This document shows positions 13,012 through 19,251 of a stretch of DNA of 19,251 bases, one piece after another. Made by a program: the position numbers and the translations under genes. Positions within the stretch are counted from its first letter, which is position 1, and every line of letters starts with the position of its first letter. The DNA is from Flavobacteriaceae bacterium (GTDB taxonomy: Bacteria > Bacteroidota > Bacteroidia > Flavobacteriales > Flavobacteriaceae). The stretch is taken from contig JAIEMH010000216.1 in NCBI GenBank assembly GCA_019752245.1, positions 1-19,251 on the forward strand. The letters run 5' to 3'. The notes beneath the pieces are model-generated. The model had not been told where the DNA came from. It did no database searches and saw only the letters and a program-made list of their open reading frames with translations.

Positions 13012-13860
13012 ATGAAATATTATATCGTAATTCCAGCTCATAACGAAGAAGCTTTTATTGCTTTAACCTTGCAATCTTTGGTAGAACAAACTATTTTACC
13101 AACCAAAATCGTAGTAGTAAATGACAATTCTAGTGATGCAACTTCAAATATTGTTTTTGAATTTATTAAAAAATATCCTTTCATTGATTTAATAGAAAAA
13201 ACTTCAGAGTTGATTCATCTTCCCGGCAGTAAAGTCATTCAGGCGTTTCAAACTGGTTTTGAAAGTCTCGATGATAATTATGATTTTATTGTAAAAGCGG
13301 ATGCCGATTTAATTTTTCCTTCAAATTATTTTGAAACAATTATCAAGCATTTTCAATCTGATTCTAAAATTGGAATGGTTGGCGGATTTGCCTACATAGA
13401 AAAAAAAGGCGAATTTATTTTAGAAAACCTTACCGATAAAGATCACATTCGAGGCGCATTTAAAGCTTACCGAAAAGAATGTTTTAAACAAATTGGAGGA
13501 TTAAAACCTGCAATGGGTTGGGATACAGTTGATGAATTACTTTGTAAGTTCTACAATTGGAAAATAGTTACTGATGCCACTTTAAAAGTAAAACATTTAA
13601 AACCAACTGGTGCCAACTACAACAAAACAGCACGTTACAAACAAGGCGAAGCGTTTTATACTTTAGGCTACGGATTTTGGATTACATCCATTGCTTCTGC
13701 AAAATTGGCAATGATGAAGAAAAAACCGTTGCTTTTTATGGATTACATAAAAGGTTTCTGGAAAGCGAAATCAGAGAAAAAACCACTTTTAGTTTCTGAT
13801 GAACAAGCAAAATTTATTAGAAATTATCGTCTTGAAAAAATGAAACAAAAGTTGTTTTAA
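13012..13860 (+). CDS. Family 2 glycosyltransferase
   Basis: A 282-residue GT2 enzyme that transfers a sugar from a nucleotide donor. It has the GT-A elements in order: YYIVIPAHNEE (3-13), VVVNDNSSDAT (about 34-44) for nucleotide binding, and FIVKADADLIFP (about 92-103), where the DAD triplet binds metal and sugar phosphate. The later stretch GLKPAMGWDTVDELL (about 163-177) holds the acceptor-side acidic residues. There is no clear membrane helix, so it likely works at the inner face of the membrane. It lies 6 nt after the methyltransferase gene. Acceptor and sugar cannot be told from the sequence; surface glycan synthesis is the most likely role. Confidence 0.88.
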   Translation: MKYYIVIPAHNEEAFIALTLQSLVEQTILPTKIVVVNDNSSDATSNIVFEFIKKYPFIDLIEKTSELIHLPGSKVIQAFQTGFESLDDNYDFIVKADADLIFPSNYFETIIKHFQSDSKIGMVGGFAYIEKKGEFILENLTDKDHIRGAFKAYRKECFKQIGGLKPAMGWDTVDELLCKFYNWKIVTDATLKVKHLKPTGANYNKTARYKQGEAFYTLGYGFWITSIASAKLAMMKKKPLLFMDYIKGFWKAKSEKKPLLVSDEQAKFIRNYRLEKMKQKLF

Positions 13861-13871
13861 GTTAAAAAACT

Positions 13872-13905
13872 TACAACTCATACCTCATAACTCGCAACTT
13901 CTCAC
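13872..13905 (+). repeat. Degenerate short repeats directly before the MlaE promoter box
   Basis: A run of loosely repeated 8-9-bp units (ACAACTCAT, ACCTCATA, ACTCGCA, ACTTCTCAC) fills the spacer before the TATTTTTG box at 13906. It resembles in layout the repeats at 475-498 and 12412-12443. The function is unknown. Confidence 0.4.
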
Positions 13906-13913
13906 TATTTTTG
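13906..13913 (+). promoter_or_regulatory. -7 box of the mlaE-like gene
   Basis: TATTTTTG fully matches TAnnTTTG, 16 nt before the ATG at 13930. The predicted leader is about 11 nt. Confidence 0.6.
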
Positions 13914-13929
13914 ACGATATTTAAAAACT

Positions 13930-14679
13930 ATGATGCTAGTTCGCTATTTATCGCAAATAGGAAAATATTTCTTAATGCTAAAAGAAGTATTCAATAAGCC
14001 CACAAAATGGAGTGTTATGCGAGGCTTAATTTTCAAAGAAATTGATGACTTAATTATTGATTCCCTTGGAATTGTTGCTTTTATATCTTTTTTTGTTGGT
14101 GGTGTTGTTGCTATTCAAACAGCATTGAATTTGACAAATCCTTTAATTCCAAAATATCTTATTGGTTTTGCAACTCGACAATCTGTAATTTTAGAGTTTG
14201 CTCCTACTTTTATTTCCATAATTATGGCCGGTAAAATGGGTTCGTTTATCACGTCAAGTATAGGAACCATGCGTGTTACTGAACAAATTGATGCACTTGA
14301 AGTTATGGGTGTAAATTCATTAAATTATTTGGTTTTCCCAAAAATAATTGCACTTTTACTTTATCCGTTTTTGATTGGAATTGCAATGTTCTTAGGCATT
14401 TTAGGAGGTTGGATGGCAGGAGTTTATGGTGGTTTTACTTCAAGTAATGAATTTATTTCTGGCATTCAAACGGAGTTCATTCCGTTTCATATTGCTTATG
14501 CTTTTATAAAAACTATAGTTTTTGCTATGATATTGGCAACAATTCCTTCTTTTCACGGGTATTTCATGAAAGGTGGTGCACTTGAAGTTGGAAAAGCAAG
14601 TACTGTAGCATTCGTTTGGACTTCAGTAGTAATTATATTGGTAAATTATATTTTAACTCAATTACTTTTGACATCATGA
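13930..14679 (+). CDS. mlaE: MlaE-type ABC transporter permease
   Basis: A 249-residue inner-membrane permease of the MlaE family, which moves phospholipids between inner and outer membrane with MlaF and MCE proteins. It has the amphipathic N-terminal helix, then about five to six membrane segments. Conserved family stretches include FFVGGVVAIQTALNL (about 55-70), LEFAPTFISIIMAGKMGSFITSSIGTMRVTEQIDALEVMG (about 89-128) and GGWMAGVYGG (about 160-169). There are two adjacent ATG codons (13930 and 13933), and either may be used. The stop overlaps the ATPase start (ATGA at 14676-14679), as expected for subunits made together. No mlaD-like MCE gene follows. Confidence 0.92.
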   Translation: MMLVRYLSQIGKYFLMLKEVFNKPTKWSVMRGLIFKEIDDLIIDSLGIVAFISFFVGGVVAIQTALNLTNPLIPKYLIGFATRQSVILEFAPTFISIIMAGKMGSFITSSIGTMRVTEQIDALEVMGVNSLNYLVFPKIIALLLYPFLIGIAMFLGILGGWMAGVYGGFTSSNEFISGIQTEFIPFHIAYAFIKTIVFAMILATIPSFHGYFMKGGALEVGKASTVAFVWTSVVIILVNYILTQLLLTS

Positions 14680-15440
14680 TAGAAGTTAAAAATGTAGAAA
14701 AATCATTTGGCGATTCAAAAGTCTTAAAAGGAATTACAACCACTTTTGAAACTGGAAAAACTAATTTGATAATTGGCCAAAGTGGTTCTGGAAAAACGGT
14801 TTTATTAAAATCATTACTTGGAATTTTCACTCCAGATGTTGGAACCATTTCATTTGACGGAAGAATTTACACCGAATTATCATCTGACGAAAAACGTGCT
14901 TTGAGAACTGAAATTGGAATGGTTTTTCAAGGAAGTGCGTTATTTGACAGTATGACTGTTGAAGAAAACATTGGGTTTCCGTTAAAAATGTTTACTGAGA
15001 AAACTCCAGCAGAAATTAAAGAACGAGTAAATGTTGTAATTGACAGAGTAAATTTAATTAACGCCAACAATAAAAAACCATCCGAAATTTCTGGAGGAAT
15101 GCAAAAACGTGTAGCCATTGCAAGAGCTATTGTAAACAATCCAAAATACTTATTTTGCGACGAACCCAACTCAGGTTTAGACCCAAAAACTGCGATTTTA
15201 ATTGATAATTTGATTCAAGAAATTACACAAGAGTACAACATCACGACAGTTGTAAACACGCACGACATGAACTCTGTAATGGAAATTGGCGAAAAAATTG
15301 TTTTCTTAAAAGAAGGAATACTGGCTTGGGAAGGTTCTAAAAAAGAAATCTTCAAAACAGATAACGAAGCCATTGTAGACTTTGTTTACTCTTCTAATCT
15401 TTTCAAAAAAATTAGAAAATCACAGAATAAAGGCGAATAA
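14676..15440 (+). CDS. mlaF: MlaF-type ABC transporter ATPase
   Basis: A 254-residue ABC ATPase that powers the MlaE-type permease. The complete set of motifs is present: Walker A GQSGSGKT (about 35-42), the Q-loop region GMVFQGSALFDSMTVEEN (about 85-102), the signature ISGGMQKR (about 138-145) and Walker B with the catalytic Glu, LFCDEPNSGLDP (about 161-172). The last, with ASN/PNSGLDP, is typical of MlaF-like ATPases. The H-loop is NTHDMNS. The start is ATG 14676, in a 4-nt overlap with the permease. An in-frame upstream ATG at 14616 lies inside the permease gene and would give an unrelated tail. Three bases separate its stop from the stop of the convergent secreted-protein gene. Confidence 0.94.
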   Translation: MIEVKNVEKSFGDSKVLKGITTTFETGKTNLIIGQSGSGKTVLLKSLLGIFTPDVGTISFDGRIYTELSSDEKRALRTEIGMVFQGSALFDSMTVEENIGFPLKMFTEKTPAEIKERVNVVIDRVNLINANNKKPSEISGGMQKRVAIARAIVNNPKYLFCDEPNSGLDPKTAILIDNLIQEITQEYNITTVVNTHDMNSVMEIGEKIVFLKEGILAWEGSKKEIFKTDNEAIVDFVYSSNLFKKIRKSQNKGE

Positions 15441-15443
15441 CTT

Positions 15444-18400
15444 TTATCTACTTAAATAAACCCAACCTGTTTTTGACGTTCCATTTTTAAAGCTAACAAG
15501 GTAATAATACGTTCCGCCTGGAAGTAAATCTTCGCTATTTTTTTGCTGTCCATACCATTGATTGGTATAATTATCTTGTTCATAAACTGTCATTCCATAG
15601 CGATTAAAAATCTTTAAGTTTTGGATTTCATCAAATCCAGATAAATCAAAACTTTCATTTGAACCATCACCATTAGGAGAAATTCCGTTAGGAATCGTAC
15701 ACAAAGTATTCGAAATATCTATTGAAAGTACTGAAGAACATCCTTCACTATTAGTTACTGTTACAGAGTAAATTCCTTTAGGACTATTAGTAATAACTAT
15801 TGGATTTATTGAATTACTATATCCATTTGGTCCACTCCATAAATAGGACGTAGGCGATGAAGTTGAAAAAGAATTTTGAATAGGAACAACAGAAACTGTA
15901 TATGCTCCATTTACACAAGAAGTCTCTAAATCAAAGTTTGGGTTTGGATTAACAACTATAGAAATTGTTGCCATAGATTCACATCCATTAACATTTGCTT
16001 TTACTGTATAAATACCAGAGGCATCAACGGTACTATTGGTTATAATTGGATTTTCACTTGTTGAAGTAAAGTTATTTGGACCTATCCATTGATAGGTTGC
16101 ATTTGGAATTGTTTGAACCGATAACTGAATAGCATTAGAACTACAATAACTGTTATTTCCAGTTATAACAGGAATAACTGGAGCTGGATTAAAATGAACT
16201 ACAACAGTTGCTTGATCGAATGAATTGCAAAGACCAGAAACCTTATATTTAAAAATATAATTACCAAACGGAACACCAAGAGGCAACCAATTATTTCCAG
16301 ACAACATTCCGCTAGTTGTTATTTCTTCCCAAATGCCACCTGTATCATAACTTCCTGTCAAGGCAGAAAATAAGTTAACTGTATTTGTATTTCCACAAAT
16401 TACTAAATCTCCATCTTGTCCAGCATTTGGATTACTAACAAGCGGAACAACAAATGATATAATTTTATCTACACAAGAAGTTTGATTTGGCGAATAAATC
16501 CTCACATAATATGTTCCTGCAGCTATAACTCCAGAAAAAGGATTAAAAGTCAACACATTTGTTGTGCTCAAAATTGTTGTCGTATTACCATCTTTCCACC
16601 ATTGATAATTAAAGAAAGGAAAAGCGTCTACAGAGAGTTGCCCAACTTGTCCTTCACATAGATTACTAGATGTAATTGCCGGTTCTGGTAGTGAAGCAAT
16701 ATCAAAGAGTCTATTTACAATGTTTCCACAAAAATCTTCAACTCTAAAATTATAAATTCCAGATTGCAATCCTGAAAAAATATTTGACGAACCATTATTT
16801 ACAACAAATGGCAAACCATTTTTTGATGTTATTTTATAATCTAAAGGAGGAACGCCATTAGCAACAATAAATACCTGATTTCCTTGAGTTGCACAAGGAA
16901 TAGCATAAGCAGAAACAATTTCCAAATTTCCATTAAAATCAAATGTTTTAATAGTTTCAACACAAGCATTTAAAGCTTGACTTCCATTTGCAAAATAATA
17001 ATATTCTGTCAAAATTCTAAAAGTTCCTAAAGAGGCAATATTATAATTAGTTGCTAAATTTACTAAAAGATAGGAATTATTTTGATCAGGAATTGTATTT
17101 GCAATGAAAGGAACTCCAGTAAGAGGATGCACCCATTGATTGGTAATAGGATCAAATTTTTGCAACCAATAATTGTGCGATGAAACATTATTATCCGTAT
17201 GATTCATATTCAAATTAAACGATCCGCAGTTTCCAACAACTTGAATATTATTAGTCAATTGATGATAGCCTGTAATCTGAAATGTTTCGGTTCTTTCAAC
17301 TCCACATGTATCTTTTGTATAAAAAGTATAAGTTCCTTCTGGAAGAGAGTTCATATAAAAAATACCATCCAAATTGATATTAAAACTAACATTGTAAGGT
17401 AATGAAAATGGAAATGATGTTGGAGCAGCAGTAATTATAACTGTTTGCAAAATTAAATTTGGACTTACCAAAGCTATAGAATCAAAATTCTCACCACAAC
17501 CTTTTTTTTCTTGAAAAATTAATGGATTAAAAAAAACTAAAGAATTTATTACTATGTTTTTAATGTAATGATTTCCACAAGTATCCACAACATCCAAAGT
17601 ATAATTTCCAGCTGGTAAATTTTGAATTAACGCAGTAGTTCTTTGTGGTAAAGCAATAGAACTCGAAACATCAAAAGGCACTATTTGATTTAATGCTACA
17701 GGAGCTTGAGTTATTAAAATTGAAGCCATTTGAGCCCCAATCATACTTAACCCAATAGAAGCATTTGATAGATTACAACCTCCACCATTTATTACATTTT
17801 CTGTTAGAATTCTAGCTCTTGGAGGAATTACTATTGTATAATTAAATGATCTTCCGCAAACGTCTACACCTTCAAAAACATAAGTTCCAGGCGGAAATCC
17901 CATAGTAAAAATACCATTATTAATATTAAATGACACATCATAAGGTAAAGCGTTTGGAAACCCAACAGGAGCAGAAGTAACAATAACAGAAGTTACTCTT
18001 GGTCCGCCATTTGGAATTTTTACAATAACTAAATCACTACAAACATTAGGATTTGGTAAAAGCTCAAATCCTGGTGACAAATCTTGTACTAGTGTTTGTG
18101 TCTGAAAAACACGCCCACAAGCATCAGTAACTTCAATAACATAATTTCCACTAGGAATATTATTAGTTAGTGTAGAAAAATAGTTGGTGATATTACTAGA
18201 AAAAGGTCCAGGATGATTAGCATTAAAAGTAACTGGATTAAAACCAACAGGAGCTGAAATAAAATTTATAAAGTATGGCGGTAGAAAATTGCACACTTTA
18301 ACTTCAATCCCATTAACACAATTACTAAAAACTTGCTGGGACAATGCCATATACTGTTCATTAATTTGGTTGCCAGTAGAATTATAAACATTTCCACACG

Positions 18401-19247
18401 CGTCTGTAACGGTTATATTATAAGTATACGCTTGGTTATTATAGAATGGAATTATCACCGTAGCATTTTGAATTGTTTGATCTCCTGAAGCTACAGTTTG
18501 ACTTTGAACAATTGGAGTACCACCACTTGGAGGAAAAGTTGTACTTTGAATAGTAAGCGGATATCGAATTGTAGTATTTTGAATAGCCGTAAAAGTAAGT
18601 AAAGTTGGAAATGTATTACATGATGTTAAAATCTCACAACTATTATGCAATGTTAGCAATGTTAAATTTGGAGGATTAATAAAGTTTAAAGTATATGTTT
18701 GAACATATCCATCTCCACATATATCATTTACTCTGACATTGTAAGTTCCTGCACCTAAATTATTAAAAACATTTGAAGTTTGAGGCGTAATAGTGACTGG
18801 TCCAGAAACTATCTCATAAGTTGCTGGTGAACCTGACAATACATTTACTATAATATTGCCTGTATTACAAGTTACTGGCTGACTAGAAACTTGAAAAGTC
18901 AATACATTTCTTACATCAATAATTTGAATATCTTGTTGTTGTGTATTACTGAAGTTTCCTAAGGTTTGTGCTGCAATAACTCTATAGTTTCCTGAGGATA
19001 AACCAGTAAAAGTGTTAGTTGATAAAACCGCAATAGGTGTAGTTGTATTGGGTAAATTATAAATACTATAAACTATTGATGATCCAGTAGTTTGTCCGGT
19101 AACACTGAAGAAAAGCGCTCCATTTCCAGTACAAGACTCATCGGTCTTATTTAAAATAAGTGAAAAATTGGTCAACTGCCCGAAAGAAAGTTGCGATAAA
19201 AAAAACAGAAAAAAAAGGCAAATATTTTTATGTAAAGGATTTCTCAT
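15444..19247 (-). CDS. Large secreted repeat protein with T9SS type B (gliding motility-associated) sorting domain
   Basis: A complete 1267-residue protein. A signal peptide (about 1-23, basic start, hydrophobic core, cleavage likely before Gln24) directs it to the periplasm. Residues about 85-870 hold seven clear modules that each contain G-x-Y-x(5-6)-D-x-C-G, with Cys177, 284, 377, 464, 557, 648 and 840. A second Cys follows each after 24-27 residues. A weaker eighth module lies near 762-785. Residues about 865-1100 are Ig/PKD-like domains (YQWWKDG, YQWIGPNNF). The end, from NGISPNGDGSNESF (about 1187), through KIFNRYGMTVYEQ to LPGGTYYYLVSFKNG and WVYLSR, is the type B CTD that sends proteins out through the type IX secretion system. 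It is probably a cell-surface adhesin-like protein; the ligand is unknown. The promoter lies outside the window. Confidence 0.92.
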   Translation of the reverse strand: MRNPLHKNICLFFLFFLSQLSFGQLTNFSLILNKTDESCTGNGALFFSVTGQTTGSSIVYSIYNLPNTTTPIAVLSTNTFTGLSSGNYRVIAAQTLGNFSNTQQQDIQIIDVRNVLTFQVSSQPVTCNTGNIIVNVLSGSPATYEIVSGPVTITPQTSNVFNNLGAGTYNVRVNDICGDGYVQTYTLNFINPPNLTLLTLHNSCEILTSCNTFPTLLTFTAIQNTTIRYPLTIQSTTFPPSGGTPIVQSQTVASGDQTIQNATVIIPFYNNQAYTYNITVTDACGNVYNSTGNQINEQYMALSQQVFSNCVNGIEVKVCNFLPPYFINFISAPVGFNPVTFNANHPGPFSSNITNYFSTLTNNIPSGNYVIEVTDACGRVFQTQTLVQDLSPGFELLPNPNVCSDLVIVKIPNGGPRVTSVIVTSAPVGFPNALPYDVSFNINNGIFTMGFPPGTYVFEGVDVCGRSFNYTIVIPPRARILTENVINGGGCNLSNASIGLSMIGAQMASILITQAPVALNQIVPFDVSSSIALPQRTTALIQNLPAGNYTLDVVDTCGNHYIKNIVINSLVFFNPLIFQEKKGCGENFDSIALVSPNLILQTVIITAAPTSFPFSLPYNVSFNINLDGIFYMNSLPEGTYTFYTKDTCGVERTETFQITGYHQLTNNIQVVGNCGSFNLNMNHTDNNVSSHNYWLQKFDPITNQWVHPLTGVPFIANTIPDQNNSYLLVNLATNYNIASLGTFRILTEYYYFANGSQALNACVETIKTFDFNGNLEIVSAYAIPCATQGNQVFIVANGVPPLDYKITSKNGLPFVVNNGSSNIFSGLQSGIYNFRVEDFCGNIVNRLFDIASLPEPAITSSNLCEGQVGQLSVDAFPFFNYQWWKDGNTTTILSTTNVLTFNPFSGVIAAGTYYVRIYSPNQTSCVDKIISFVVPLVSNPNAGQDGDLVICGNTNTVNLFSALTGSYDTGGIWEEITTSGMLSGNNWLPLGVPFGNYIFKYKVSGLCNSFDQATVVVHFNPAPVIPVITGNNSYCSSNAIQLSVQTIPNATYQWIGPNNFTSTSENPIITNSTVDASGIYTVKANVNGCESMATISIVVNPNPNFDLETSCVNGAYTVSVVPIQNSFSTSSPTSYLWSGPNGYSNSINPIVITNSPKGIYSVTVTNSEGCSSVLSIDISNTLCTIPNGISPNGDGSNESFDLSGFDEIQNLKIFNRYGMTVYEQDNYTNQWYGQQKNSEDLLPGGTYYYLVSFKNGTSKTGWVYLSR

Positions 19248-19251
19248 AAAT

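Noticed and set aside
14616..14675. Upstream ATG for the MlaF-like ATPase
   Set aside because: It lies inside the permease gene. The ABC domain starts directly at the ATG at 14676, in an ATGA overlap.
15444..19247. CRISPR or DNA tandem array suggested by the regular period in the secreted-protein gene
   Set aside because: The period is at protein level (about 90 residues) with diverged DNA. There are no short identical repeats with spacers.

Overview
The window looks like chromosomal DNA of a member of the Flavobacteriaceae, probably Flavobacterium or a close relative. It is AT-rich, has no Shine-Dalgarno sequences, and its promoters match the Bacteroidetes -7 box TAnnTTTG. It also carries a secreted protein with a type B gliding/T9SS C-terminal sorting domain. 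Most genes are ordinary chromosomal genes. I see no insertion sequence, phage gene, CRISPR array, tRNA or rRNA.

Left part (1-3255): the 3' end of purE (purine synthesis), a 79-nt multi-part imperfect inverted repeat, an M3 metallopeptidase of the Dcp/oligopeptidase A type, and a SanA/YdcF-like envelope protein closed by a hairpin terminator.

Middle left (3256-6900) is the most interesting part. A GbsR/MarR-type regulator is followed by six tightly coupled genes, whose junctions are overlaps of 4, 4, 35 and 4 nt and one 1-nt gap. They encode two related four-helix membrane proteins, a YqjF-like DUF2071 protein, a DCC-family thiol-disulfide protein with a membrane tail, another small membrane protein and an SRPBCC-fold protein. 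Two near-identical 24-bp palindromes (AACTTTCA-N8-TGAAAGTT) lie before the regulator and before the six-gene block. The first overlaps the -33 element of the regulator's promoter. I infer an autoregulated, membrane-centred system of unknown function.

A divergent UbiA-like membrane protein (6868-7683, minus strand) overlaps the end of that operon tail to tail by 33 nt. gcvP (glycine decarboxylase), a group III truncated haemoglobin, a KAS III/FabH-like synthase and a methyltransferase plus GT2 glycosyltransferase pair follow on the plus strand. The haemoglobin promoter has an Fnr-like palindrome centred about 41.5 nt upstream of the predicted transcription start.

Right part (13930-19247): an MlaE/MlaF-type lipid ABC permease and ATPase, with no MCE protein in the window. 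Converging on them from the minus strand is a 1267-residue secreted protein built of about eight Cys-paired DxCG modules, Ig/PKD-like domains and a T9SS type B sorting domain.

All family assignments come from reading motifs in the translated sequence. No database search was run.
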